This document shows, in pieces, positions 52,364 to 62,058 of a stretch of 64,000 bases of DNA (its first letter is position 1; every line of letters begins with the position of its first letter). Origin of the DNA: Catalimonadaceae bacterium JC749 (GTDB lineage Bacteria; Bacteroidota; Bacteroidia; Cytophagales; Cyclobacteriaceae). Position numbers and translations under genes: made by a program. The notes beneath the pieces are model-generated. The model was given only the letters and a program-made list of their open reading frames with translations. It was not told where the DNA came from and did no database searches. The stretch spans positions 165,161-229,160 of the forward strand of contig JAJNNC010000012.1 of the NCBI GenBank assembly GCA_021730635.1, read 5' to 3'.

Positions 52364-52711
52364 TTAGGGAGCGTTCGAAGGGATAATGAGCCGAAACAGC
52401 GTTCGAAAGTAATGGCTCTGAGGTATAGGAATTGAAAATATTTCATTAGTGATTTTTTTCTCTATAAAAGAAAAAGATCTTACAAAACTGCAGCAGAAAG
52501 CAATTTGAAATTTATAAATGGGAATCACAGCCTCATAGACCGTGGAAGCCTTGACCAAATCTTTCTCCTGCTCACTGTCTTTCTGAGAAGAAGCATCCTG
52601 CGGCTCGGTATGGGAAATTTCCGGTGAAAATAAAAGCATCCGGATGGTAGGGCTGCACGAAACAAAAAGCAGTAGTATTGTCGTTATTACAACGAGAATA
52701 TTTTTGCTCAT
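52364..52711 (-). CDS. Small hypothetical lipoprotein
   Basis: A 115-residue protein from MSKNILVV at 52711; the open frame extends to 52795, and 52744 is another possible start. The lipobox is LLFVSC, then SPTIRM. The mature part is Ser/Glu/Lys-rich (EPQDASSQKDSEQEKD) and ends with a Ser/Phe/Cys-rich stretch. I do not recognise a family. It lies 161 bases upstream of SecDF on the same strand, without proof of co-transcription. Confidence 0.45.
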   Translation of the reverse strand: MSKNILVVITTILLLFVSCSPTIRMLLFSPEISHTEPQDASSQKDSEQEKDLVKASTVYEAVIPIYKFQIAFCCSFVRSFSFIEKKITNEIFSIPIPQSHYFRTLFRLIIPSNAP

Positions 52712-52999
52712 AGAAGAGGGTGCTATGGTATAAGACCTGCTCATGAAAGTTGGTGCAAAATTAGGCATTCTTTGGGTAAACGCAAAAGATGACAAAAATA
52801 TCCGTTTTGGTTAAAAATTATTAATAATTTTTTATTATTTTAAAATATATCTGCTCATGGAATGTCAGCTATGATAGTGGTACCTTGAGAAATGGTATCT
52901 CTGAATTGGCCACCTTTGCTTTACAGGTCTTTTTTTCTATTTTTGAAGGTGACATGAGCGCTCAAACAATATTAACCTTTTTCAAAACTCTCTAATCGC

Positions 53000-55429
53000 T
53001 TGGAAGCATTTAAAACTTTGCAGGAAGAAAGGGATACGATTGTAAACAGATTGTCTGTAGAGGAAATATTAAATGACTACAGACTGGCTTGGGAAAGCCG
53101 CCATGCGGGCCTGATAGGCCGTAAGGAGGTTTTTATGGGAAAAGCTAAATTTGGTGTTTTTGGCGATGGCAAAGAAGTGGCCCAAATTGCCATGGCGAAA
53201 GCCTTCAGAAAGGGAGACTTCAGATCCGGTTATTACCGGGATCAAACTTTTGTCTTCGCCCTGGGTGAAGTGTCCCTTCAACAGTTTTTTGCCCAATTGT
53301 ACGCCCATGCCAGCCTGGAGGCTGAACCTTCTTCCGGAGGTCGTTCTATGAATTCGCATTTTGGTTCGACCACCATTGATCCCGCATCCGGAGAGTTTAT
53401 CAATCAAAAACAAATGTATAATTCCGGGGCTGATCTGTCGCCGACAGCGGGTCAGATTCCTCGTGCCCTGGGTTTTGCTTATGCCTCTAAACTGTACCGC
53501 ACTAACCCCGACCTGAAAGAATATAAACAGTTTTCGGATAATGGCTATGAAGTGGCTTTTGCTACCATTGGGGATGCGGCCACTTCCGAAGGCATGTTTC
53601 TGGAAACAGTCAATGCCGCCGGCGTATTACAGGTGCCTCTCATTCTTTCTATATGGGATGATGATTATGGTATATCCGTTCCCAAGGAATATCATACTAC
53701 CAAGCTGAGTATCTCCAAAGCCCTGGCAGGTTTTCAACGCACGGAAGAAGAACCCGGGTTAGAAATTTTTTCGGTGAAAGGATGGGATTATGAGAAATTG
53801 TGTGATGTATACCACGTGGCAGCTGATTTAGCCCGAAGAGAACATATTCCTGTATTGATTCATGTGGAAGAACTGACCCAACCTCAGGGGCATTCTACTT
53901 CCGGTTCTCACGAACGCTATAAGTCCAAAAAAAGACTGGCCTGGGAACGGGAGTATGACTGTAATAAAAAAATGCGGGAGTGGATCTTATCCAATGCCTT
54001 TGCTACTCCTGAGCAACTGGATCAGATAGAACAGGAAGCTTTTGAAACGGCAAGGCAGGCTAAAAATAAAGCTTGGAAGGCTTACCGTCAGGAAATAGAT
54101 CAGGAACTGAAGCATTTAACAGGTCTGATTAATAACCTGGCCAGGCACAGTGCTCAGGCTGAGAAACTGCTTACGGTCAATGATGCCTTGAAAAAGACAA
54201 TCAATCCTATCCGGGCCGACGGTGTCAAAGCCGCTAAGCTAGCCCTCCGGTATTCAGTGAATGACCAGGGGGAACCGCGTAAGGTTTTACTGCACTGGCT
54301 CTATCAGCAAGAAGAAGCTAACCGTCAGCGCTATAGCTCTCATTTGTATAGCGAAAGCCAGCGTTCAGCCCTAAAAGTAGAAGAAATTGAGCCGGTTTTT
54401 ACGGAAAATTCTCTTCTGGTCGATGGGCGTGAGGTCTTACAGGCCTGTTTCGATCAGGCTCTGACGCATGATCCCCGGGTTTTTGCGATTGGAGAAGATG
54501 TGGGTAAAATTGGAGATGTGAACCAGGGGTTTGCCGGTTTGCAAGCCAAACATGGCGAATTAAGGGTCACTGACACGGGCATTCGTGAACCTAGCATCAT
54601 TGGGCAGGGTATTGGCGCTGCTATCCGTGGGTTAAAACCGATTACTGAGATTCAGTATTTAGATTATGTTTATTATGCGTTAGCCACACTCTCCGATGAT
54701 CTGGCTTCTCTGCGATACCGTTCTTTCGGGCGGCAGGCTGCTCCTTTGATTATTCGCACCCGGGGGCACCGTCTGGAAGGGATCTGGCATTCAGGCTCAC
54801 CGATGGGCGCTATTTTGCATAGTCTGAGAGGTATTTACCTGCTGGTACCCCGTAATATGGTGCAGGCCGCCGGTTTTTACAATACCATGCTGCAGTCCGA
54901 TGACCCGGCCCTGATTGTAGAGTGCCTGAACGGATACCGCCTGAAAGAAAGAATTCCTGAAAACGTAGGCGAATTTACGGTGTCTCTGGGTAAGCCCGAG
55001 ATATTACTGGAAGGTACTGATGTGACGATCGTCACTTATGGTGCCATGTGCCGTATCGTGCTGGAGGCCGCCGAACAACTGTCGTCCTTGGGTATTTCCT
55101 GCGAAGTGATTGATGTTCAAACCCTCAACCCTTTCGATATAGAACATAGAATTCTGGCCTCTGTGCAGAAAACCAACCGTGTCGTTTTTGCCGACGAAGA
55201 TGTACCTGGAGGAGCTTCTGCCTATATGATGCAGAAAGTATTGGAAGAACAGGGTGCCTACCGCTACCTGGATTCGCCTCCTGTGACCATCACAGCCGCT
55301 GCCCACCGGCCTGCCTATGGTTCTGATGGAGACTATTTTTCCAAGCCCAATACAGAAACGGTTTTTGACAAGGTATATGCGCTGATGGCAGAGTATGATC
55401 CTGCACGTTTCAAAGATCTTTACAAGTGA
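53000..55429 (+). CDS. Fused E1 alpha/beta 2-oxoacid dehydrogenase
   Basis: An 809-residue protein that joins both subunits of the thiamine-diphosphate E1 of branched-chain 2-oxoacid (or related) dehydrogenase. E1-alpha part (about 1-340): ATIGDAATSEGMFLETVNAA and WDDDYGIS form the ThDP/metal motif, and FQRTEEEPG fits the phosphorylation-loop region. E1-beta part (about 465-809): VFAIGEDVGKIGDVNQ, ITEIQYLDYVYYA and VVFADEDVPGGASAY. The start is TTG at 53000; no in-frame ATG occurs before residue 46. It works with E2/E3 subunits encoded elsewhere. Confidence 0.93.
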   Translation: MEAFKTLQEERDTIVNRLSVEEILNDYRLAWESRHAGLIGRKEVFMGKAKFGVFGDGKEVAQIAMAKAFRKGDFRSGYYRDQTFVFALGEVSLQQFFAQLYAHASLEAEPSSGGRSMNSHFGSTTIDPASGEFINQKQMYNSGADLSPTAGQIPRALGFAYASKLYRTNPDLKEYKQFSDNGYEVAFATIGDAATSEGMFLETVNAAGVLQVPLILSIWDDDYGISVPKEYHTTKLSISKALAGFQRTEEEPGLEIFSVKGWDYEKLCDVYHVAADLARREHIPVLIHVEELTQPQGHSTSGSHERYKSKKRLAWEREYDCNKKMREWILSNAFATPEQLDQIEQEAFETARQAKNKAWKAYRQEIDQELKHLTGLINNLARHSAQAEKLLTVNDALKKTINPIRADGVKAAKLALRYSVNDQGEPRKVLLHWLYQQEEANRQRYSSHLYSESQRSALKVEEIEPVFTENSLLVDGREVLQACFDQALTHDPRVFAIGEDVGKIGDVNQGFAGLQAKHGELRVTDTGIREPSIIGQGIGAAIRGLKPITEIQYLDYVYYALATLSDDLASLRYRSFGRQAAPLIIRTRGHRLEGIWHSGSPMGAILHSLRGIYLLVPRNMVQAAGFYNTMLQSDDPALIVECLNGYRLKERIPENVGEFTVSLGKPEILLEGTDVTIVTYGAMCRIVLEAAEQLSSLGISCEVIDVQTLNPFDIEHRILASVQKTNRVVFADEDVPGGASAYMMQKVLEEQGAYRYLDSPPVTITAAAHRPAYGSDGDYFSKPNTETVFDKVYALMAEYDPARFKDLYK

Positions 55430-55818
55430 TAAAAGCTTTCGGAGATAAGATTTCCTTTTTTTTATTACATATGTATTGACAATTCGGATAACTCATGCTA
55501 TTCCAATGCCAATAGGAATTATTTGAGTATGTTTTGCATATATTTTGTAACAAACCGCAAGGATTCCTGTTTTTTCCGCTTCCCTTTTCCCGTTGAACCG
55601 TTACTTCTGCCCCTAATTTCTTAAGGAGCATTTAGAAATTACGTATTCCCATTCCTGTCAAAATTTACAAATTAATTAAATCCACTACCGAAACATTATA
55701 TTTCGTCCAATATCAGTACACTACAACTGATATAGCTGTGAACACTACCATTGATCTAACCTGAAAGGACTTTCGTCTGAGGTTTATTGTAGATGAAACA
55801 TTACAGAAAAGAAGATCA
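55430..55818. other. 389-bp gene-less region before the polysaccharide cluster
   Basis: It is AT-rich, with a T-run at 55454-55463 that may end the E1 transcript. TATTTTGTAACA near 55541 resembles a -7 box. No ORF or clear repeat is visible. It must hold the promoter of the 55819 glycosyltransferase. Confidence 0.4.
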
Positions 55819-56949
55819 ATGAGAATTGCTATCGTTTTAAATTCTTCCTGGAACGTATATAACTTCCGGTTAGGATTGATCAATACATTAAAAAACAATG
55901 GTCATCATATCATAGTGATTGCACCGGAAGATGATTATAGTGCCAAATTGAAAAGCTCAGGATTTGAATACAGAAGTATTCAGATGGAAAGCAGCGGGGT
56001 CAATCCGGTAAAGGACATTTCCCTGTTGTTCGAATTGTATAAAGTTTATAAGGAGGTTCAGCCTGACATTGTGTTGCATTACACAGTAAAACCCAATATC
56101 TACGGAACCATAGCTGCCAGTCTGCTGCACATTCCATGCATTAACAATGTGTGCGGTCTGGGGACTGTTTTTTTGAAAAAAGGATTGGTATCACTGGTAG
56201 CGAAAACCTTATACAGAATTGCATTTCGTTTTCCTGATAAAGTATTCTTCCAGAATGAAGATGATTACCAGCTTTTTCTGCAGGAAAAATTAGTAAAAAA
56301 CAATATCGCGGATTATATACCAGGGTCGGGTATCAACCTGTCGGACTTTACGCCTGCGGAAAAAATAGAAAAGAAAGCTGGAAAATTCACCTTTTTAGTA
56401 ATTTCCCGGCTTATCTACGACAAGGGAATTATGGAATATGTGGAAGCCATCAATATTCTTAAAAAACAAGGGGTAGATGCCCATTTTCAGTTGTTGGGTG
56501 CTAAAGATCCGCAACATAAACGCGGGATACAGACAAATGTAGTAGATGAATGGATACAGCAGGGTATTCTGGAGTATCTAGGGACTACCGATGACGTGAA
56601 ACCGCTTATCAATGAGGCCGATTGCGTAGTGTTACCTTCTTACCGGGAAGGGTTACCCAGAACGCTCTTGGAAGCCGCCAGCCTTGGTAAACCGGTGGTA
56701 ACCACCAATGTGCCCGGATGCAGAAATGTGGTGGTAGACCGGGAAAATGGATTCCTGTGTCAGGTAAAAAGTGCTGAAGATCTGGCGGAAAAGATGTTCT
56801 GGATGAAAAATCTGCACCCCGAAGAAATCAAACAAATGGGAATGAATGGCAGAAAAAGGGTTGAAGATCTTTTTGATGAAAAAATAGTGATACAGAAATA
56901 TCAACAGGCCATTGAAAAGATTGGGGTGCGGTCTGTGAGCGCCGGATAA
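55819..56949 (+). CDS. GT4-family glycosyltransferase
   Basis: A 376-residue GT-B enzyme. The N-terminal Rossmann half has an acceptor side (LNSSWNVYNFRLGLINTLKNN; HYTVKPNIYGTIAASLL). The C-terminal half binds nucleotide sugar: FLVISRLIYDKGIMEYVEA, then DCVVLPSYREGLPRTLLEAASLGKPVVTT, with the conserved EGLPRTLLEA motif (Glu-x7-Glu). Such WbpY/PglA-like enzymes transfer a hexose or HexNAc to lipid-linked glycans in the cytoplasm. First gene of the polysaccharide cluster. Confidence 0.9.
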   Translation: MRIAIVLNSSWNVYNFRLGLINTLKNNGHHIIVIAPEDDYSAKLKSSGFEYRSIQMESSGVNPVKDISLLFELYKVYKEVQPDIVLHYTVKPNIYGTIAASLLHIPCINNVCGLGTVFLKKGLVSLVAKTLYRIAFRFPDKVFFQNEDDYQLFLQEKLVKNNIADYIPGSGINLSDFTPAEKIEKKAGKFTFLVISRLIYDKGIMEYVEAINILKKQGVDAHFQLLGAKDPQHKRGIQTNVVDEWIQQGILEYLGTTDDVKPLINEADCVVLPSYREGLPRTLLEAASLGKPVVTTNVPGCRNVVVDRENGFLCQVKSAEDLAEKMFWMKNLHPEEIKQMGMNGRKRVEDLFDEKIVIQKYQQAIEKIGVRSVSAG

Positions 56950-57097
56950 TGTAAAATCGTAAGTCAGCCCCATCTGGGGCAATTGTAGCAGTAAATAAAA
57001 ATGAATGTATGGTTAGCTAATTCAGTATCCATGATCTGTTCAGTCTTTCACACCGGGATGGGAGTAGCTAATCAATGTCAACCTAACACGATGCATC

Positions 57098-57655
57098 ATG
57101 ATGAAAATTAAAGAGACCTCTATTCAGGATTTAATAGAAATTCAGCCTCCCCTGTTTCAGGATGAACGGGGCTATTTTCTGGAAACCTATCATCTGGAAA
57201 AATTTAAAGAAATTGGCATCTCTACTCCGTTCGTACAGGCCAACCAGTCTTTTTCCGTGAAAGGGGTACTGAGAGGATTGCACTTTCAGAAAGCACCATA
57301 CCAGCAGGGAAAATTAGTGAAGGTAAGCACCGGAAGAGTCTTGGATGTGGCTGTAGATTTAAGAAAGTATTCACCCACCTTCGGGCACTATGAAAAAGTG
57401 GTGTTGGATAGCCGCTTAAACAACATGCTCTATGTACCCGAAGGATTTGCTCATGGCTTTTTAGCCCTGGAAGATTCTGTTTTTACTTATTTATGTACTA
57501 ATCTATATCATAAAGCTTCCGAATCAGGGATTATCTGGAACGATCCCACGATCCATATTGACTGGGAGTTGGAAAAGTATGCCATCAAACAGCCGCTGGT
57601 CTCCGATAAAGATTTAGCGTTGCCCAGTTGGGAACAGGTTCAGGCTCACTTATAA
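57098..57655 (+). CDS. rfbC: dTDP-4-dehydrorhamnose 3,5-epimerase
   Basis: A 185-residue cupin of the RmlC/RfbC family. FQDERGYFLETYH, VQANQSFSVKGVLRGLHFQ (catalytic His), VDLRKYSPTFG (Asp) and LYVPEGFAHGFLALEDSVFTYLCTNLY (Tyr) are the family motifs. It epimerises C3 and C5 of the dTDP-4-keto-6-deoxyglucose intermediate to make dTDP-L-rhamnose. RfbA, B and D are not in the window. An upstream gap of 148 bases suggests its own promoter. Start 57098 or 57101 (two Met codons). Confidence 0.95.
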   Translation: MMKIKETSIQDLIEIQPPLFQDERGYFLETYHLEKFKEIGISTPFVQANQSFSVKGVLRGLHFQKAPYQQGKLVKVSTGRVLDVAVDLRKYSPTFGHYEKVVLDSRLNNMLYVPEGFAHGFLALEDSVFTYLCTNLYHKASESGIIWNDPTIHIDWELEKYAIKQPLVSDKDLALPSWEQVQAHL

Positions 57656-57665
57656 AAAAAGAAAA

Positions 57666-58475
57666 TTGGAAATTAAATTCTATTACTTTTTTAGAAAAAC
57701 AACCTGGGTATATCTGCCCCTGTGTTTGCTCTTCCTGAGTTCTTGTGGATTATACCAAAACAGAATCTTATTCAGAACCGAAGCAGCTATCTCTCCGGCC
57801 AATGTGCATCCGGCCGTAGCTGAGGCCCATGCCAATTATATTATCCAGGAAAATGACTATCTGGAAGTAGAGGTGTATACCAATCAGGGAGAGGTGATCG
57901 TTGATCCAAACAATGAAATTCTAAAAGAAATCAGTGCGGGTGGGAGAATGCAGCAGCAACAAATAGAAAAACCCCGCTTCCTGGTAAGGGATGGAGGGTT
58001 TGTCAAACTACCCCTGATTGGAGAGACCAAGCTGGCCGGATATACGCTGCACCAGGCCGATAGCTTGCTGGAAGAGCAGTATTCATTGTACTATGAAGAA
58101 GCTTATGTCATCACGCAGTATGCTAACAAAAGAGTGGTCGTTCTGGGCGCTACCGGTGGACAGGTGATTCCCCTTCAAAATGAAAACACCAATCTGTTGG
58201 AGATACTGGCCATGGCCGGAGGAGTCAGCAACCTGGCCCGGACCGACAACATTCGCCTCATTCGGGGCGATCTCAACAATCCGGAAGTGTATATCATCAA
58301 TTTGTCAACTATTGAAGGGATGCGGCAGTCTTCCCTGAAAGTAATGCCCAATGATGTGATCTATGTGGAACCCGTGCAGCGTGTTACCGCAGAAGCGATC
58401 CGGGATATATCGCCCATCTTAGGGCTGGTCACCAGCCTGATCACACTGGGAGTTCTCATAAGTCGTATAAACTAA
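57666..58475 (+). CDS. Polysaccharide export lipoprotein (Wza-like, SLBB)
   Basis: A 269-residue protein from a TTG start. The lipobox is LSSC, then GLYQN. The polysaccharide-export domain (YIIQENDYLEVEVYTNQGEV, RDGGFVKLPLIGETKLAGYTLHQADSLLEEQYSLYYE) is followed by an SLBB-like part (VVVLGATGGQVIPLQNEN; LAMAGGVSNLARTDNIRLIRGD) and a C-terminal hydrophobic helix. It forms the outer-membrane channel for exported capsule or exopolysaccharide together with the next-door tyrosine kinase. Confidence 0.92.
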   Translation: MEIKFYYFFRKTTWVYLPLCLLFLSSCGLYQNRILFRTEAAISPANVHPAVAEAHANYIIQENDYLEVEVYTNQGEVIVDPNNEILKEISAGGRMQQQQIEKPRFLVRDGGFVKLPLIGETKLAGYTLHQADSLLEEQYSLYYEEAYVITQYANKRVVVLGATGGQVIPLQNENTNLLEILAMAGGVSNLARTDNIRLIRGDLNNPEVYIINLSTIEGMRQSSLKVMPNDVIYVEPVQRVTAEAIRDISPILGLVTSLITLGVLISRIN

Positions 58476-58487
58476 AATTGGTTACAG

Positions 58488-60878
58488 GTGGAGAGGCACT
58501 ATTTCAACGTAAATCCTGCAGAAGACACAAGAAACGACAAGATTGATCTGGATAAGGTTTTTCTGATTATCAGGAAAAATATTCTCTGGATCTTTCTGAT
58601 CCTGTTGGTCACCAACGCCTTGTCTTATCTTTATCTCCGGTATACACGTCCTGTGTATGAATCAAGCTCTGTGATTAAGCTGGATATTAAAAGTGAAGCT
58701 AATATTTTAGGCTTCAATACCGTCAATCAGAACCTGGATAACATAGCCGGTGAAGTAGAACTGCTCAAGTCTAACATGTTTTTTAGCCGAGTAGTAGAGG
58801 CTTTGGATATGGAAGTCAGCTACTATGCCTATGGCCGGGTGATATTTCAGGAAAGATACGATAACTCGCCTTTCGAGGTAGAATACGAACTGCTGGACCC
58901 TTCCTTTTACGATAAACCCATCGATGTGGAAATCCTGAATGAAGAACAGTTTGTGCTCTCCTATGGATCGGAGGAAGAAAAACAGTCCCGTGCCTATCGT
59001 TTCGGAGAGGAAATCATTACCCCGCACTTTCAACTGTTGGTTTCTTTAACAGATTTCTATAAGCCGGATCATGATGATACCAAGTATTATTTCACCATCA
59101 ACAGCCATCAGGCCCTGGTAGCGTATCTGGGCAGTAATATGACGGTGGAACCGCTTAATTTTAATGCCAACACCATCCGGGTGGGTTTCAAAGGGTATGA
59201 CCGCAATAAAGTGAGAGATCTTGTCCATGTGATCGATTCGGTCTACCTCCAGTATACCCAGGAAAAGAAAAATCAGGCGACTGAGCAAAAACTGACCTTC
59301 TTGGATGATCAGCTGAATACGATAGAGCAACGCCTAACCAAATACGAGGATTATTTTGAAAATTTTACCATTGACAATAAGACCAATAATCTGGAGACGG
59401 AGATAGGAGAGGCCATTGCCCGCATGGAGGAACTGGATATCAAGAAATACGATTTGCTCAACGCACAGAAAGCGGCAGCCAAACTCAAAGACAAGATCGC
59501 ACAGGAACAGGTCATTCTCTCAGAACCCAGTCTCCTGACCGATTATCCGGCGGAAGTATTCAAGTTTATTGAACAGATGAATAACCTGATCAATGAGCGT
59601 GCGTTGATGTTGGGCTCTTACAAGGAAAATACTTTCGCCGTAAAACGGAAAAACCAGCAAATCGCCTTATTGAAAGAGGATATTACCACTTTGCTGGAAA
59701 AATACAAGGATGAAATCGGCCACGGTATCAAAGAGATAGACTTGCAAAAGAAGAAAATTGAGGAGGAATTCATACAGTTGCCGTCTAAAGGAACCCAATA
59801 CGGAAAGAACCAGCGCTATTATAATTTGTATGAAGAAATATTCCTGTCGCTGATTCAGAAGAAAAACGAACTGGAAATTGCCAAAGCCGGAACGGTCACA
59901 GACTTTGTGGTATTGTTACCTGCTACCATCCCCGGTCAGCCCATTGCCCCGGAGAGGATTACCATCTACGGCATGGGTGCGGTTTCCGGGCTGGTGATCA
60001 GTTTGATATTTGTAGCCTTTGGCTATGTATTCAACAACCGGATCAGCAGTCAGAGTGAATTGGAAAGAAATGTGGGCGTACCTATTCTGGGCTCCGTTCC
60101 TTATTACAGTAAGGCTAAATACCGGAAAAACAAGCTGGTGGTGAGCCAGTCCCCCAAGTCTTCTATCAGTGAAGCTTTCCGGGCCATCCGGACCAATATG
60201 CAGTTTTTAGGGATTCATGGAGATAAAAAGATTATTTCTATCACTTCTACCATAGGTTCGGAAGGCAAGACCTTTTTTGCTTCCAACCTGGGCTATATCA
60301 TTGCCATGTCTGGAAAAAAAATAGTGCTGGTCGATGTGGATTTACGGAAGCCCAAAGTGCATACGGTCTTTGATCAGGAAAACAGCCTGAAAGGCGTCAG
60401 TACTTTTTTAATTGGTGAGTATCCTATCAAAGATTGCATCATCCACACGGATAATGACCAGTATGACTTTATTCCGGCTGGCCCTATTCCCCCGAATCCG
60501 TCAGAACTCATTGTCAGTGAGCAATTCAATGTGATGCTGGAGGAGCTGAAAAAGATGTATGACATTGTGATCATAGATACGCCGCCGGTTGGTTTGGTGA
60601 CCGATGGTATGCTGGTGATGGAGAAAGCAGACCTGCCTATCTATGTATTCAGGGCTGACTTCTCTAAGAGAACCTTCATCAAAACGCTGGAAAGAGTACA
60701 GAACACACGGAAATTCCAGAACCTGGCCGTGGTGCTCAACGCCCTGAATGTGTCCTCCGACCGTGAATATGGTTATAATAAGTACGGTTACGGCTATTAT
60801 GACGACGATGAGGAGAGAAGGGATTTTTGGCTTTCTTTCAAAAACTTATTGAACATTCATAACAACCGCTCCGCTTAA
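58488..60878 (+). CDS. Polysaccharide co-polymerase with tyrosine autokinase (Wzc-like)
   Basis: A 796-residue protein; GTG start. An N-terminal Wzz domain flanks helix 1 (about 28-50), with a long periplasmic coiled-coil region (about 265-470) and helix 2 (about 495-520). The cytosolic BY-kinase has SITSTIGSEGKTFFASNLG (Walker A), IVLVDVDLRKPKVH (Walker A') and IVIIDTPPVGLVTDG (Walker B). The C-terminal Tyr cluster (REYGYNKYGYGYYDDDEE) is the autophosphorylation tail. Together with the SLBB lipoprotein it controls chain length and export of polysaccharide. Its stop overlaps the convergent lipoprotein gene by four bases. Confidence 0.95.
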   Translation: MERHYFNVNPAEDTRNDKIDLDKVFLIIRKNILWIFLILLVTNALSYLYLRYTRPVYESSSVIKLDIKSEANILGFNTVNQNLDNIAGEVELLKSNMFFSRVVEALDMEVSYYAYGRVIFQERYDNSPFEVEYELLDPSFYDKPIDVEILNEEQFVLSYGSEEEKQSRAYRFGEEIITPHFQLLVSLTDFYKPDHDDTKYYFTINSHQALVAYLGSNMTVEPLNFNANTIRVGFKGYDRNKVRDLVHVIDSVYLQYTQEKKNQATEQKLTFLDDQLNTIEQRLTKYEDYFENFTIDNKTNNLETEIGEAIARMEELDIKKYDLLNAQKAAAKLKDKIAQEQVILSEPSLLTDYPAEVFKFIEQMNNLINERALMLGSYKENTFAVKRKNQQIALLKEDITTLLEKYKDEIGHGIKEIDLQKKKIEEEFIQLPSKGTQYGKNQRYYNLYEEIFLSLIQKKNELEIAKAGTVTDFVVLLPATIPGQPIAPERITIYGMGAVSGLVISLIFVAFGYVFNNRISSQSELERNVGVPILGSVPYYSKAKYRKNKLVVSQSPKSSISEAFRAIRTNMQFLGIHGDKKIISITSTIGSEGKTFFASNLGYIIAMSGKKIVLVDVDLRKPKVHTVFDQENSLKGVSTFLIGEYPIKDCIIHTDNDQYDFIPAGPIPPNPSELIVSEQFNVMLEELKKMYDIVIIDTPPVGLVTDGMLVMEKADLPIYVFRADFSKRTFIKTLERVQNTRKFQNLAVVLNALNVSSDREYGYNKYGYGYYDDDEERRDFWLSFKNLLNIHNNRSA

Positions 60879-61516
60879 AGCTTATAGTTGATCTGTGCAT
60901 TCATTTCATATTGAATGCTATCTTTGAACAACATCTTCTGCTTGCCCAGAATTTTATAATGCGTAATCCGTGGTAACCGGTTAAACGGGTCGAAAGTGGC
61001 CGACATGAACCTTTGGGTCGTATACAGCAGGTTCTCCTCCTGAAACATCGTTTCAATATACCGCACGTCTGCCAAAGAATCTTTATAATATACTTTCAGG
61101 TAAGGTATATCGAGGCCGTCCTGTTGAAGCCCCTCATAGACTTTTACTTTCAATCCTCTTTGCTGATCAAAGCTATCTTTTACTGCATAACGTCCCTGCA
61201 GCACCGGTTGGTTAATATCAGCATCCATAAAAAGTTTAAGAGAAGTACGCCAGGCACTACTGTCTTTATGGGTCGTGATACTTTCCTTTTCCTTTCCGAT
61301 CAGGGCGTTAATTTCTACAGAAGGGTCGAGGCTATCCAATATATCAATTTGCCGGTCAAGCAATCCTTTCAAGTCAAAGTATGGCTCATTTCTCAGCTGG
61401 CTGACGACTTCGCTCTGCTGGCAACCGGAAAAAAAACTCAGTAGAAAGATCAATGCTAGCATCCATAGTGTGTTGAAGCGGGAAGCAGCGTGTTTTTTCA
61501 AAAGGGTCATAATCAT
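60875..61516 (-). CDS. Hypothetical lipoprotein
   Basis: A 213-residue lipoprotein: signal LWMLALIFLLSFFSGC, then QQSEV. The mature domain is about 180 residues, alpha/beta in pattern (LKGLLDRQIDILDSL; KLFMDADINQPVLQGRY; YLKVYYKDSLADVRYIETMFQEENLLY). I know no function; similar lipoproteins occur in Cytophagales. It is convergent with the kinase gene and overlaps it by four bases. Start 61516 or 61510. Confidence 0.8.
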   Translation of the reverse strand: MIMTLLKKHAASRFNTLWMLALIFLLSFFSGCQQSEVVSQLRNEPYFDLKGLLDRQIDILDSLDPSVEINALIGKEKESITTHKDSSAWRTSLKLFMDADINQPVLQGRYAVKDSFDQQRGLKVKVYEGLQQDGLDIPYLKVYYKDSLADVRYIETMFQEENLLYTTQRFMSATFDPFNRLPRITHYKILGKQKMLFKDSIQYEMNAQINYKL

Positions 61517-61560
61517 GTTTACGTAAACATCTCAGTAGGGATATAGGTTCGTAATGAAAA

Positions 61561-61624
61561 GGACTGAAGGAGTAAAGGATTGAAGGATTGAAGGACTGAA
61601 GGAGTGAGGGATTGAAGGAGTGGG
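61561..61624 (+). repeat. Octamer tandem array upstream of the DUF427 gene
   Basis: Eight consecutive 8-base units of the form GGANTGAA: GGACTGAA, GGAGTAAA, GGATTGAA, GGATTGAA, GGACTGAA, GGAGTGAG, GGATTGAA, GGAGTGGG, without gaps. It ends 63 bases before the DUF427 start. Confidence 0.9.
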
Positions 61625-61687
61625 GGTTAGGTGTTTTTCATTACTCTTTTTTGGTCAGGATACTTAACTTTTTAAAGCATTACACTT

Positions 61688-61972
61688 ATGAAGGCAATTG
61701 TGAATGGAACTGTTATTGCGGAAAGTGATCATACTGAAATGGTAGAGGGGAATCATTATTTTCCTCCGGAAGCTGTGAAGAAAGAATATTTTACGGACAG
61801 CGCTACCCATACCACCTGCCCCTGGAAAGGAAAAGCTTCTTACTATACGGTCAGGGTGGACAGCCAATCTCTGAAAGACGCTGCCTGGTATTATCCTGAG
61901 CCCAAGGAGGCCGCGAAAAACATCAAAGACCATGTGGCTTTTTATAGGAATAAGGTGGATATTGTGGAGTGA
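61688..61972 (+). CDS. DUF427 domain protein
   Basis: A 94-residue protein that is nearly all DUF427: IVNGTVIAESDHTEMVEGNHYFPPEAVKKEYF, then THTTCPWKGKASYYTVRVD and AAWYYPEPKEAAKNIKDHVAFY. The family is small, cytoplasmic and widespread; its function is unknown. Conserved Cys-Pro-Trp-Lys-Gly is present. It is flanked on both sides by octamer repeat arrays and has no operon partner. Confidence 0.93.
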   Translation: MKAIVNGTVIAESDHTEMVEGNHYFPPEAVKKEYFTDSATHTTCPWKGKASYYTVRVDSQSLKDAAWYYPEPKEAAKNIKDHVAFYRNKVDIVE

Positions 61973-61981
61973 CTGACTGAA

Positions 61982-62035
61982 GGTTGAGGGACTGAAGGGT
62001 TGAGGGGTTGAAGGAGTGAAGGACTGAAGGTTGAA
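61982..62035 (+). repeat. Octamer tandem array downstream of the DUF427 gene
   Basis: The same GGANTGAA-type units as at 61561-61624, more degenerate and with two seven-base units: GGTTGAG, GGACTGAA, GGGTTGAG, GGGTTGAA, GGAGTGAA, GGACTGAA, GGTTGAA. It begins just after the DUF427 stop and ends about 24 bases before kdsB. Confidence 0.85.
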
Positions 62036-62058
62036 TGGGTGTTTAAAATAATAATAGA

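Noticed and set aside
61561..62035. CRISPR array
   Set aside because: The octamers are contiguous with no spacers; this is a simple tandem repeat, and no cas gene is in the window.
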